A stretch of DNA of 64,000 nucleotides from Lonicera japonica. Its lineage: Eukaryota > Streptophyta > Magnoliopsida > Dipsacales > Caprifoliaceae. The notes beneath the pieces are model-generated. The model did not search any database. It saw only the letters and a list, made by a program, of their open reading frames with translations, and had not been told where the DNA came from. The position numbers and the translations under genes are program-made. Below, one piece after another: positions 49,041 to 61,423 of the stretch. Position 1 is the first letter of the stretch. Each line of letters begins with the position of its first letter. Where the stretch lies: positions 6,212,394 through 6,276,393 of the forward strand of contig CM038470.1 in the NCBI GenBank assembly GCA_021464415.1, given 5' to 3'.

Positions 49041-49441
49041 ACAAATTAAAAAGCTTGTATTTCATCCAATGATTTGTTAAACAACAATACTCTCAGTGAA
49101 TTTGTGCTAATCAAGTTAAGTTCATTTGATTTTTGTTGAATCAAGCCAGGGTTGTTCTTCTTTTGTTTTCTTTATTTGAACTAGGGCTCCTTTTCTTCAA
49201 TTTGAAAATGAGTGTTTAATTTGAGACTGACCGTTGCATTATATGATGTATGATTTGGATGCTGACTTAAACACCATGTAAGATTGTTAACGCCAGCTAG
49301 TATCACTGTTAGCAGTGTCATTAATCCCAATAAACATAATGGCCAAAATGAAAACAAACAAAAAGTCTTTTGTTGAAAATTTTGTATAATGATCAAAGCG
49401 TAAAATGGGTGAAAGTACGTTGACCTTTTTTGTAATTAACC

Positions 49442-50319
49442 TAATAGATTAGAAAGACAAAGAATAAAATACTACATATGGTTTAGGAGATGAAGAGGTT
49501 TTAGGTATAGAGAACAGAGTGAAAGGGTTTTAATAAGATTATATAGGCGAAGACAAAATAATACCTATGTTTAGGAGAAAGATGGAAGACAAATCCATGT
49601 AAAATCTTGGCTTTAAGAGAAGATTTGCTAGTGGATTTGTTATTCATAAAAATACTCTCAAATTCATCAAAATCTATCAATTTATAAAATCCTTCAATGT
49701 TTATTGAGTTTTGAATATCATAAGATTTTAAAAGACTATTTTTAATCTTAATTTAACAACAAAATATTTTAAAAGAACTTTAAAAATTCTAATTGAATAT
49801 TATAAGATTTTAAAAGAACTTTTAAAAATTTCAATTGAATACACATAAACTTTAGAAATCCAAAAAAAATCTATAAATTCTAAATTGAATACTCCCCTGT
49901 AAATTTTATGATATTGAATAAGTTTCATTCTCATAATCAAAATAAAATTGATATATTTTAAAAAATATATAAAAATAAACCTAGAAAGGAAGTAATTGAT
50001 GTGTCAATGGTATGTACGGAATTGGGATGATGCCACTGACTTTTCATTATGTGCCTTAATAATTAAGAACTATTTAGAGGCTTCACAACCAATAATCTGT
50101 TAAACTTGCATGCAATGTCATTTGAAAAATCTCAAGATATGATAACCAACACAAACTATGTTTTTTTTTCCATGTTCACCGAAAACAAATAATAGAAACA
50201 CAATTCTACAATCTTCCAACAAGTCAAATTAGTTACCGAATGGAAAACGTTCGAGAAAAAAAAAATGAACTAAAAGAAAACAAAATTTATCAAATGTGTT
50301 TAGTGTTGCATGTAACAAA
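49442..50319. other. Intergenic sequence downstream of the MO25-like gene
   Basis: AT-rich, with no gene. The 3'UTR of the MO25-like transcript should lie just left of 50320. Confidence 0.4.
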
Positions 50320-53300
50320 TTAACAGGGAATCTCATCACAACTGTTTAAAGCTGAACTTGGAGGACTTGTGGGTTCGAGGGTTTCAATTTCGTTCACAAC
50401 TTGAGCTTTATCTGCTTCGAATTGCTCATCCTCTACATAACACAAATTATATATCTCTCAAAACTTGTGTCAAAAAATCACTTTGCAAATGATATATACT
50501 AAAAAATATATAGGAGCCTCATATACCTTTATCACAATTGAAGTCGGCGAAGAATCGGAGGAGCTTGCTTCTATTTACAACGAGCACATTCACAATCTCG
50601 GGAGGCTTATTTTGATTAGCAGCAAAAAGCTATATATAGAGAGAACTAAACTAATAAGAAGCCACATGGATCCATATTACTTTACTGTATAGGATGAGAC
50701 TCAATATTTTCTACATTACCTTAAATACGTGAAATGCTTCCAGTTGGATTGTCTTGTTTGGATCCTGGAAAAAGGAGAAAGTCTAAAATTGTCTTCACCT
50801 ATAAATATAAATACATGCAGATAAAAAGATCCATACAGTCGCTGTATTGTCAAAGCAAGGTGCAGCTGTGGATGCAAATGGTATTGCTTTTCACGTAAGT
50901 GCCTGGCAAAACCATATTTGCTTTGGTAACAAGTGTAGCCACGCTTATATGTAGGAAAAAGATGCTCTTTCCAAACTTATCAACAGTTAATCATAACAGA
51001 TGCATTGATGGATTGTCATACATGCATTTGGTATGAATAACCGGTTGATAAAGTTGAAGTGTAGCATTGCTCTTATATGTATGTATATAAAGAAAGAGAA
51101 TACCCTCAGCAGATTCATGAGAATCCTTAAATTGTCCAATGAGCTCACGAACCGCACCATCACCGAACAATTTGATCGATCCAATAGCATTGCTCCCAAT
51201 AACTACAACAAAACGAAATGAGTAAACCTTATACTACATGTATAGCAACATTCAAATGGCTCTATTTTTGTTAATACATGTTAGGCTATCAATTATCTTA
51301 TCTTATCGATTGATATTGTTATCATATATTGATTTAGGATTATCTCTAAAAGTTGCAGCTGCATCTGATGCTATATCAAAACTGGGATTATTAAAAGCCA
51401 AAAGATCGGCAATAGTTCATGACAATATTTTAAAACTTATAACTAGGGTAATGTACAGGATAAGAGCATAAATATTGCACCTTGACAGCGTGCCGTTTAG
51501 TGATGTAGTTTGGAGATTCAAGCAATTTTGAGTATTCCTGGAAAAACTATAAGCAAGAAAAAAAGTTGACATGTTACAAGCAATTAATCAATCATAAAAC
51601 AAAGATTTAATATAATTGCAACAAAGATTTCTCCTTCAGTTCAAAATTCATAGTTCAAAGTGAAACACATTAAAAAGGCCGTTCCATACGCAGATAGTTG
51701 AACTAAAGCTAGCACTTACCCAGTCATAATTGTTGGAAAGAAATTCAGCAACAATCGATTTATGCCTTGTTAAAAGCTCCTGTAACATATGTGACAATAG
51801 AAACAATATTCATATCAAGTAGCCACAACACTATTTATATGTATACTAAAAGAAAAGCTAGAATTTTATACATAAAACAGTTGTGCATTTTTTCTTTCTT
51901 AAATAGAGGTCAAAAAAAAAATCATTCCAACAACCCTACTTGATATATGTATTTAACTTTTGAAATGAATAGGAATCATAGAGGACAGAGAAATATAAAA
52001 AGCAGTATTGACTATACATATAGTTCGACAGTTCAAAAATAAAGATCCTTGAATAAGTCCACTGCATAAGAAATGTAGGGGGGGAAAGAAAGAGGGACAT
52101 AATGATTACGCCAAGTCGCCAATAATTCACCACCCAGAATTTATCAAGTCAGAAGAAAGAAGAAGAAGCATCTGATCATACTCAACTTTAAAAGTTGCAG
52201 CTGCATCTGATGCTATATCAAAATTGGGACTTTGTATATATTTAAAGAATTTGTTTATATGCTCCGACTCCATTACATACCTGCGATAACAACCACAAAA
52301 AGTTCATTGCAATTTAATTGACGATTTCACACAGAAGGCCACATTACATTCAACATCAACTCATAAATCAATTTATACAATATGATGGCTGCATCACATG
52401 ATGAGTACAAAACATCAACTCCTACGATTGTTGCTTTTTTTCATCTTGCAATCCATTCATATATTCCCTATATCTTTAACTTACAATGAATGTCTATATA
52501 TATATGTCCAAAGTAAAAACATAATCGGGTTCATTGATTCATGAGCTAATAATATATGATGAACACCTAGTAAGAAAATAATAATAATAATAGTAAGAAA
52601 ATAATATAATAATATTAATAACTGTTAGAAATGATTATATTCTCCAACATCATTAGCATTACTCTTTGTAATTATTAAAGCTTAGCATTATTCTTCTTTC
52701 CTCTTCTTTTCCTTTATTCCCTCCTCCATGTTTCCCTCCTTGTCTCCTCCTTTCTTCCTCATTTTAAGGCTTCTTGTTTCCTTCTTTACTTGTATATATA
52801 TACATGCCATTTCCCATTGTAATACATAACATTAATAGATACAAACATTCATTTTCTCTCACTCTCTCTCTAAGTCTTTCATGGTATCAGAGCGATTGTG
52901 ATCCTACTCAAAATTATTCTCCATCTAAGCCTTCTAAATAAAAAAAAAAAAAAAAAAAAATTTGCCACGTCATCACCCAGCACAGTCATCTGCCACGTAT
53001 CAGCCACATCATCTTTGACCGGCCACATCATCGTTGACTGCCAAGTAAGCAAATTTTTCTTATTATTTTTATATTCACCCCAGAACTTTCTGATATTTTT
53101 ATATTCACCCCAGAACTTTCTGTTATTCCCATATTCACCCCAGAACTTTCTGTTATTTCCATATTTGCCCCAGAACTTTCTGTTATTCTCATATTCACCC
53201 TCGAACCTTCTGTTAATTCCAATTAATCCAAAATCTATCCAAATTGCCCCAAATCTCCAAAATCAATCCCAAATACTTTTATGGATCGTCCCGAAATCTC

Positions 53301-56300
53301 TCGACCTATTTCCATCACTCTCAATGGACCCAACTACATCCACTGGGCCCAGGCCATGACTAGTTTCCTACAAGCTCGAAGGGTGTGGCGTCTTATCACT
53401 GGAGAGGTTACTAAACCATGTCAAAAGGAAGATGAGTCAGATGAAAAATTTTCCGTCAGGCAAGATGACTGGATCGCTAACAATGGTGATATCATTACAT
53501 GGTGCCGCAATTCTTCTATTTCCTCCATTAATCAACAGTTTGGGCGCTTTACCACTGGGAAAGAAGTTTGGGATTTTCTCAAATCTCGATACACTACTAA
53601 AGATCTTGCACACCAATACCAACTTTTGACTGCCCTCCAAGCCAAAAGACAACAACCTGATCAATCCATTGATGATTTCATATCTGAGATGCAAGCTATA
53701 TGGGATCAATTAGCTCTTTCTGAACCCGTCTGGTCGTGTACCACTGATGTTGAGAAGTTTGTAACTTATAGGGATCAACAACATGTGATGACACTACTCA
53801 TGGCCTTGCATGACCGTTTTGAGCCTGTTCGAGCATCTCTTCTCCATCGCCATCCATTGCCAACTCTTGATGACGCTGTCACGGCCCTTCATTTTGAAGA
53901 AACCAGACTTGGGGTAAATTCCAAGAACTCTAGTGGAGTACTTGTTGTCACTCAGTCAAAATCTGGACAATCATCAAAGGAATGTACATACTGTCATGAG
54001 ACTACCCATACGCTGCTCTACTGTCCCAAACGGGTTTGTAAGTACTGTCATAAGCGAGGTCCAAAACATTTCGGTTCTGATTGTTACAAGAATCCTGCCA
54101 GAAATAATAATATCAGATCTGACACTGCTGCTGCCGCCACTCAACCACCACCTACTCCAGCATCACTTGTCACCAATAATGATCTTGCTGAAATGCTAAA
54201 ACAGGTTTTATCTGGTCCATCTAATGCAATGTCTGTAACTTCAGGTAATTCTTGGTATTTTGATTCTGGCTGTTGTAACCACATGACATCTGATTCCACA
54301 ATATTTCTTTCAAAACATTCTACCCCACACACATCTCCCATTAAAACAGCTGATGGATCCCAATTACCTGTTAACTATATTGGACCAATATCCACATTCA
54401 ACCTATCCCTTGCATCTACATTTCATATTCCTAAGTTGACTATAAATCTTATATCAGTTGGTCAACTCTGTGATCTTGGTCTAAATGTTGTATTTTCTTC
54501 TTCTGGTTGCCATGTACAGGATCCAAGGACGAAGCAAATCATTGGGATAGGCCGTAAAATTGGTCGGATGTTCGAGCTCATTCACCTCCATACACCATCT
54601 GAACTCACATCTACTTTGTCCACTGCTTCAGCTCTCTCCAGCTCTCCTTTCGAATTGTGGCATTCTCGGTTAAGTCATATCTCCAAAGATAGGCTTAAAT
54701 CTCTTATTTCTACTGGTAAATTAGGAACTGTCCAATCAGAAAGTATATCTTGTCTATCGTGTCAACTTGGAAAACAACCTGCGTTATCCTTTAATAAAAG
54801 TGATTCTCTTTCCTCTGCACCATTTGATCTTATTCACTCTGATGTGTGGGGACCCTCTCCTCATAGCACCATGGGGGGGTCAAAATATTTTGTTGTTTTC
54901 ATTGATGATCACACTCGATTTACTTGGATATATCTTATGTTCCGAATTACCACAGATATATTACAATTTTGCCAAAATGATTCAAACCCAATTTTCTAAA
55001 CCAATCAAAATATTTCGTGCTGATAATGCCATGGAATATAAAGAATCCAACTTTCTAAATTTTTTGCGTCAGCAAGGAACTATCTCTCAATATTCTTGTC
55101 CTGGCACTTCTCAACAAAATGGACGAGCTGAACGCAAACATCGTCACATTTTAGATACAGTTCGAACCCTTCTCATATCTAGTGGATGTCCTGAAAGTTT
55201 TTGGGGCGAAGCAGCTCTTACTTCGGTCTATACCATTAATCGTCATCCTATTCCATCTTTTCAAAATCAATCGCCTTATGAAAGGTTGTATGGTCATTCA
55301 CCAAATTATAACCTTTTAAAAGTTTTTGGTTGCGTTTGCTTTGTCCTCCTTCAGCCTCATGAACATTCCAAACTGGAACCTCGTTCTCGCCTTTGTTGCT
55401 TCCTCGGGTATGGGATAGAACATAAGGGTTATCGGTGTTGGGATCCAATCTCAAAACGACTTCGCATTTCACGTCATGTCATTTTTTGGGAACACAAAAT
55501 GTTTTCATCAATCTCTAAATTTCATATCACCACCGAAACCTCTCTCCCGTTCTTCACTAGCTCTACTGCCGATTTATACCCATCCGTCTCCTCTACACCG
55601 TCGCCGGTTATTAACGAAATTCATGAACCACCTGCTGACACTCCGCCCACAGAGATGAACCCATCTATCACTACCACTGATCCATCTAATGACTCGTCTC
55701 CTGTACCAACAACGGACTATTCTGATGATGCTGGTTCGTCCAACGATTCTGAGCATCAAACACCTCAACCTCGTCAGTCTAATCGGGTAAGACAGTTACC
55801 TCATCATCTTCGTGACTATCACTGTTATTCTACCATATTTTCACATCATGAACCCACATCTTATAAAGAGGCTAGTTCTAATCCTATGTGGCAGCAAGCT
55901 ATGTCTGAAGAATTACAGGCTTTAGATAAAGCCCAAACTTGGGAGTTGGTCACTCTTCCACCGGGAAAGATAGTAGTCGGATGCAAATGGGTTTATAAAA
56001 TCAAAACAAAATCAGATGGATCTATTGATCGATACAAAGCTCGACTTGTAGCTAAAGGTTTTAATCAAGAATATGGTATCGATTATGAAGAAAATTTGCT
56101 CCCGTTGCTCGTTTAACCACTGTCAGAAGCCTTCTCGCAGTTGCTGCTGTTCGTAAATGGCAACTTTCTCAGATGGATGTAAAGAATGCCTTTTTAAAAG
56201 GTGATCTTTCTGAAGAAATCTACATGAAACCACCTCCAGGGGTTCCACATTCCATCTCTCAAGTTTGCAAGCTTCGTCGAGCTTTATATGGCCTTAAGCA

Positions 56301-59300
56301 AGCTCCTCGTGCCTGGTTTGAAAAGTTCAGCTCTACCATTCGAGAACTAGGTTTTATTTCTAGTTCATATGACTATGGCCTTTTTATTCGAAAAAGGGAG
56401 ACTGGTATCACACTTCTTATTCTCTACGTAGATGACATGATTATCACTGGGGATGATGTTACTGGTATCTCTGATCTCAAACAATCTCTCAGTCAACATT
56501 TTGAGATGAAAGATCTTGGCCGTCTGAATTACTTCTTGGGGCTTGAAGTTCTCTCTGATTCTGCTGGTTATTACCTCTCTCAGGCCAAATATGCTTCTGA
56601 TATTCTTGCCCGGGCTGGTCTCACTGATTGTAAAACCGTTGCTACTCCACAAGAAGCAGGTCTTCGTCTCACTCCTCTTGATAGTACTCCTCTTGATGAT
56701 GCAACTCTATATCGTCAGATCGTTGGCAGCTTAGTCTATCTCACCGTTACTCGTCCAGATATTGCATATGCTGTTCATATTGTCAGTCAATTTATGTCAG
56801 CTCCGCGATCTACCCACTATGCTGCAGTTCTTCGCATTCTTAGATATATTAAAGGGACTTTATTCCATGGTCTACATTTTTCATCCACATCATCTCTTGA
56901 GATTCGCGCATACTCTGATTCAGACTGGGCTGGTGACCCTACTGATAGACGTTCCACTACAGGATACTGCATTTTCTTGGGGGATTCACTTATATCTTGG
57001 CGCAGCAAGAAACAGTCACTTGTCTCTCGCTCGAGTACTGAGGCAGAATATCGTGCTCTTGCAGACACTACTCAAGAACTCATTTGGCTACGCTGGCTCC
57101 TTTCAGACATGGGAGTTTCTCATCGTCTTCCAACTGTCATTGGGTGTGATAATCGGAGTGCTATTCAAATTGCCCACAATGATGTCTTTCACGAACGAAC
57201 AAAACATATCGAGATTGACTGTCATTTTGTTCGTCAGCATGTGTCCAGCAATTCTATCCGCCTTATTTCCATCTCATCCATAGATCAACCCGCGGACATA
57301 TTCACTAAAGTTCATCCCACAGGTCGCTTTCAGAATTTGCTTTCCAAACTCAAGCTGGCCTCCCATTTGCCACCTTGAGTTTGAAGGGGGGTGTTAGAAA
57401 TGATTATATTCTCCAACATCATTAGCATTACTCTTTGTAATTATTAAAGCTTAGCATTATTCTTCTTTCCTCTTCTTTTCCTTTATTCCCTCCTCCATGT
57501 TTCCCTCCTTGTCTCCTCCTTTCTTCCTCATTTTAAGGCTTCTTGTTTCCTTCTTTACTTGTATATATATACATGCCATTTCCCATTGTAATACATAACA
57601 TTAATAGATACAAACATTCATTTTCTCTCACTCTCTCTCTAAGTCTTTCAATAACAATAACCATAATAGTAATAATAATAACTAACCAAAAGAAAAAAAG
57701 ATTCTAGATGAGTCCCTTTAATGATAATTAGCTCTTGTTAGTGATACTTACTTTGCCACGAGTTGATGGCGGATGCAATCTCTTAAAATTGCACCATAGG
57801 ATAGAACAACGTCAGAGTCTTCATATCTAGACAGTCAACCAATTATAAATAACCAATCAGAGATTTTGATGAATAAAGCCAAGAAACTACACTCTTAATT
57901 TGGAACAAACACATGAATAAAAAAATAGAATCACAGAAGAATATAAATTTATAATAATATATTTAATAAAAAACACATGCAGTGTGAGCATTCGTGTTAC
58001 AAATTCAGGAATATAAATTACAATTGAAATAACCTTGTAACTATAAATCAAAGTAATTGAGAACTCACCCAGGAACCAAAACATCAATAAGATCTATGTT
58101 CTTTTCCAAGTAATCCGAGGCAACTGTCTGCGAATTGATTCGTTGCCTTTGCAAATTTGCAATCACATGAGTAGTATCTTGACGTGCCTGCAAGAAATTA
58201 ATCTCCTTGTGATATGGAATGTGAAAATAATAATAAAGTATGATGATATCCCTCAATTCAAAGCATTGAAGCAAGTGTACAGAAAACTAAAATTTGGAAT
58301 TTATTAAGGAAAGGAATCCATAAAACACAATTAGTATAAAGTCACTTACTCCCAGCCCAAATTTAGGTAGAGCAAGGATGAGAAGACGCATTGTGTCGTC
58401 TTTAAAGAACTCCATTGTCAGCTTGGCACAAGCCTCTGAATTTGGCTCTGATTGATCAGTGCCATAAAGTACTGTTCGTATCTCTAAAAGGAGTTTGCTT
58501 AGTTCAGACATCTGCATAGAGTGATGATGTTAGCACGTAATTTATGTACTAATATACTGATACACTGTCTGCAAAATACAAAACATATTACATATATAAG
58601 AAATTCGTACATCAAATTACTTGTCTACTGCTAAAAATATAGCTACCAAAATACGAGAAATTTCATTATTGGCTTATCCCACTTAGTTGAATGCAACGAC
58701 ATGAAAACCTGAGTAAATGTGTAATATATATGCACAAGCAACTCATGCTGCCTAATTTTTTAATAAACCATAGTTTCCTCCTCCTCTCGAATGAAACCAT
58801 GTACAAATACATACCACTATAAGGTATAACCTGAATAATAAGTTTCATGTCTCCTTCTAGATGAACTTATTCCTCTAGACTCTGATGATGTATGGAGAGC
58901 AAGCTATTACTTATTATTAACCGGCTTTAGCAGTTGTCATACATAGTAAAAAGTAAGAACATGACTTTATCTGTCAAAGACACATTTTTGGATTCCGAAA
59001 CTACATTAATAAATTTATATTATGGAAAATGTCTACAATTAGGCAAACATTGTGTTTAAGAATATAAAATAATTCCATTATGTAATATTTTTATACCTTT
59101 TTTTATTTATTTTTATGTATTTAAAAAATATATATATATAGATAGCCTTCTCTTAAGGACCGCCCTTAAGTTAACTATCTTAAGGATCGTCCATTTAGAG
59201 GGAATAAATGGAAGAATTTTTTCATGAAACTAGGTATATATGATCTCTATAATGAGTAGATAATCTTTACCATATTTCATCAAAAAACTCAACCAGAAAG

Positions 59301-60670
59301 TGGGTTAACTACACAATTGATATCTATGTGCACTTATAGACGTTGAAATTTTAGATGTTTAATTAACCCAGTTCCTGTTTGAGTTTTATGATGAAATTCG
59401 GTGAAGATAATCTACTTATTATAAAGATCATCTGTACCAAATTTCATGAAAATATTCTTTTGTTTACCTCTCAAAATGGATCGACGGTTGTTAAGTAGTT
59501 AACTTAAGGACGATCCTTAAGAGAAGCGAACTGTATATATATTTTTATAATTAAAATAATTTAAAAGTTTAAAATTCAGTTTTTCATAATTTTAATCACT
59601 CAATCCCATTTATAACATGAGTTTTCATATATTGTGAGTTTTCTTCTTTAAACAAAGCACCGTGTTTTGATATAAACTATAGCTATTGCAATTTAATAAT
59701 TATATGTGAGCGTGCTTGAGTGCTCTTATTTTAAGAAGAATTTCTATTTGATTCTCTTCTTTTCCATATATATATATATATATATTTCCATGTTAGTTAT
59801 GCTTGATTGAACTTTTCATGGAATTAATTTTCTCGGTACAACTTGCGATTTACCATTACATCCAAAAACAACCCCTCCCCAAAAGTAATAATGCTTTCCA
59901 TATAAACAATTCTGAGATTTGGCAACACCCATCCCTTGTATGTAATGATTCTTTTGTGCTAAAATAATTTTTTCCCGTTAAATCAATATCAAAGGATTAA
60001 TTTATGACCTACACAAAAAACGCAAACACTTTGATGTTGTTAAAATAATAGAGAGAGAAAGAAGAGAATAAGAGAAATCTTTTTATTCAACTGGTATATA
60101 ACACGGATAGGGATTAACTCTATTTATATTAAAAGTTAACATATTTACTTCTCCGCAAACTCAATGCAGGACAAGTTATACTATATGTAATACAAGTAAT
60201 CACTTCATTCATACTACAATTTCAACGTGAGACAAATTATATCTTTAAATATTAATGTTACATACCAACGTCTATATATTAATATTTTACAACAGATGTA
60301 TTATTATTTCTCTGCATTATTATATAATAGTAAAACAATTGTTGTGTATATTTTTAAAATACTAACACAAGTTGAAGAATAAGGATTAAAATGCCACATT
60401 TCGCTTTTCCCACATTTTTACGGCGACCACATCATATCATATATGTTATGTTATTACACCCATCAAAGAATAATAAAAAACAAAAGCAGAGGAAACAAAT
60501 ATATTTCTATGGTATTCGTGAAAATTAAGCATTGGAAGATGAAATAGAACCTTTTCATCGCGCTTGCTTTGGCGGGTCTCGGTAGTGGTGGTGACATAGA
60601 TGAGGAGCTCGCGGACCTGATGGACGAGCTCTGGCGGAGTTTTGGGCTTGGACTTGAAGAGCCCCTTCAT
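50320..60670 (-). CDS. MO25/CAB39-like scaffold protein (11 coding exons)
   Basis: Armadillo-like helical scaffold of the MO25 family, which binds and activates STE20/germinal-centre-type kinases in the cytoplasm. Coding exons in transcription order are 60670-60551, 58511-58350, 58187-58069, 57826-57752, 52280-52187, 51779-51720, 51546-51481, 51202-51104, 50764-50720, 50629-50527 and 50432-50320. All introns are GT..AG and the frame is continuous over 1056 nt (351 aa plus stop), normal for the family. Landmarks: [12 protein letters not shown] start, [37 protein letters not shown] and [29 protein letters not shown], and a short variable C-terminal tail. No lesion is seen. Intron 1 (about 2.0 kb) holds a foldback element and intron 4 holds an intact-looking 5.0-kb copia insertion in the opposite sense. 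The divergent neighbour is VPS25. Confidence 0.95.
52623..52881 (+). repeat. 5' LTR of the copia element
   Basis: 259 bp, TGTTAG...TTTCA. Carries GTATATATATACATG as a TATA-like element near 52790 and a CT-rich end. I see no difference from the 3' LTR. Confidence 0.95.
52882..52893 (+). promoter_or_regulatory. Primer-binding site for initiator Met-tRNA
   Basis: TGGTATCAGAGC follows the 5' LTR with no gap. It is complementary to the 3' end of plant initiator tRNA-Met, the usual copia primer. Confidence 0.93.
53057..53215 (+). repeat. 30-bp tandem repeat in the retrotransposon leader
   Basis: Five units of about 30 bp (ATATTCACCCCAGAACTTTC core) lie between the primer-binding site and the gag start codon. 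An open frame through them reads as a 10-residue repeat but is probably not coding. Confidence 0.9.
53281..57378 (+). pseudogene. Gag-pol polyprotein of the copia element, two frameshifts
   Basis: Starts [20 protein letters not shown]. Gag has the UBN2-type region and two zinc knuckles: one canonical CX2CX4HX4C ([14 protein letters not shown]) and one stretched CX2CX6HX4C. Protease shows WYFDSG. The pre-integrase zinc motif shows WHSRLSH and CLSCQLGK. Integrase shows [15 protein letters not shown] and [11 protein letters not shown] (the D, D, E triad). RT shows [12 protein letters not shown] and [10 protein letters not shown]. RNase H shows YSDSDWAG and [10 protein letters not shown]. The frame shifts in the integrase at about 54945 and between integrase and RT at about 56092. 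The rest is clean, and the stop at 57376 abuts the polypurine tract. Both shifts should prevent a full polyprotein. They could also be sequencing errors. Confidence 0.93.
57383..57391 (+). promoter_or_regulatory. Polypurine tract
   Basis: GAAGGGGGG lies immediately before the 3' LTR and a few bases after the pol stop. It primes plus-strand DNA synthesis in LTR elements. Confidence 0.92.
57392..57650 (+). repeat. 3' LTR of the copia element
   Basis: 259 bp, same length and, by eye, same sequence as the 5' LTR. Ends TTTCA, followed by the ATAAC duplication. Confidence 0.95.
59144..59529. mobile_element. Foldback MITE in intron 1 of the MO25-like gene
   Basis: Left arm CTTCTCTTAAGGACCGCCC with TTAAGTTAACTA, and a right arm that is its near reverse complement ending CTTAAGAGAAGCG. 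Interior TTTCATGAAA / GATCATCT motifs are shared with the foldback family at 2541 and 25391. TA-rich flanks. Confidence 0.65.
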
Positions 60671-60830
60671 TTTGATCGATGAAGGGATTGAATTTCAATA
60701 AAAGCATAACAAAACCACCGGCGCCGGTGAATTTATCGGCGATTGTCTGTTGGTGATTTCAGATTTAGCGATGGTCAGGGCTTTAGAGGAGATAGATGGA
60801 GGGAGAAAATAGAAGATGAGGAAGGAGGAG

Positions 60831-60840
60831 ATATATATAG
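60831..60840 (-). promoter_or_regulatory. Probable TATA box of the MO25-like gene
   Basis: Minus-strand CTATATATAT lies about 165 bp upstream of the start codon, followed by a CT-rich leader. Position suits a plant core promoter. Inferred. Confidence 0.5.
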
Positions 60841-60903
60841 TAGGGGATTGGAATGGTTAGTTGTTCGTAGAACGCAACAAATACAATTCGTTTTTGGGTT
60901 TGA

Positions 60904-60906
<3 letters not shown>

Positions 60907-60942
<36 letters not shown>
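60907..60942. repeat. (GA)18 microsatellite upstream of the MO25-like gene
   Basis: A perfect GA/CT repeat about 70 bp upstream of the probable TATA box. GA repeats in plant promoters can bind BPC-type GAGA-binding proteins, a possible regulatory role. Confidence 0.92.
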
Positions 60943-60945
<3 letters not shown>

Positions 60946-61074
60946 TATGTTTTTTGTTTGTTTGTCTTGTGTCGTACCTTTGGGAAGCGTTTTACGGGGG
61001 AGGGGTTTTGGTGTCACTTGGACAAGTGTAAGGAGTTTAGTACAAAAAATTTTGAGAGTCGAGGGGTTTATATG

Positions 61075-61098
61075 TATTATTATTATTATTATTATTAT
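61075..61098. repeat. (TAT)8 microsatellite
   Basis: Perfect trinucleotide repeat in the divergent promoter region. Confidence 0.92.
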
Positions 61099-61334
61099 AA
61101 TTTACCCATAGTGAAGAAAAAGAAAAAAAAAAGAAGGAATAATAAATAGGGAAACGGAGAAATTGAGAAAAAACAATTCCGTGTTTCGGCTCCCAGAGTC
61201 GATCCATCCTCTCTCTCCCTTTCTTCCCCAAAAAACTCAAACCTCTCTCTCTCGCACCCGACTTGCTTTTGAACTTTTTGTAACCCTAAAAACCTTTAAC
61301 CGGCAATCTTTGTGATTGACATTGCTTGATTTAG

Positions 61335-61423
61335 GTCAGTGTTGTTCTCAGATTATGTTTTTTGCTAATTATTTTTCATCGTTTTAATTCCTTTAACAAT
61401 TAACGGACGAGCTGCTGTTGTAG
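61335..61423 (+). other. 5'UTR intron of VPS25
   Basis: Donor TTTAG|GTCAGTG and acceptor TTGTTGTAG|ATTGGG bound a T-rich 89-bp stretch that ends 14 bp before the start codon. Fits a leader intron. Confidence 0.6.

Larger units (their letters stand above)
46106..49441. mobile_element. Decayed Mutator-like element (MULE)
   Basis: Bases 46130-46267 and the reverse complement of 49250-49420 share a long imperfect inverted repeat: TTTTCATTTTGG, GTTGGGATT versus ATTGGGATT, TAGYTGGCGTTAAC, TACATGG, GTCAGCATCCAAATCA. Long terminal inverted repeats fit Mutator. The exact outer ends and the 9-bp duplication could not be fixed. Inside are PB1-like remnants on the plus strand and a GRF zinc-finger remnant on the minus strand, both typical companions of plant MULEs. 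Confidence 0.65.
52618..57655 (+). mobile_element. Ty1/copia LTR retrotransposon inserted in an intron of the MO25-like gene
   Basis: A complete element (52623-57650, 5,028 bp) flanked by the 5-bp duplication ATAAC (52618-52622, 57651-57655). It has two 259-bp LTRs, a primer-binding site, one gag-pol region in copia order (gag, protease, integrase, RT, RNase H) and a polypurine tract. It lies antisense to the host gene. By eye the LTRs are identical, so insertion is very recent on an evolutionary scale. Gag-pol has two frameshifts. Confidence 0.96.

Noticed and set aside
52898..53280. 153-codon frame before gag
   Set aside because: Lies in the retrotransposon leader and reads a 30-bp repeat; gag starts at 53281.
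60743..61149. 122-codon frame and companions near the GA repeat
   Set aside because: Runs through the microsatellites in the divergent promoter; not coding.
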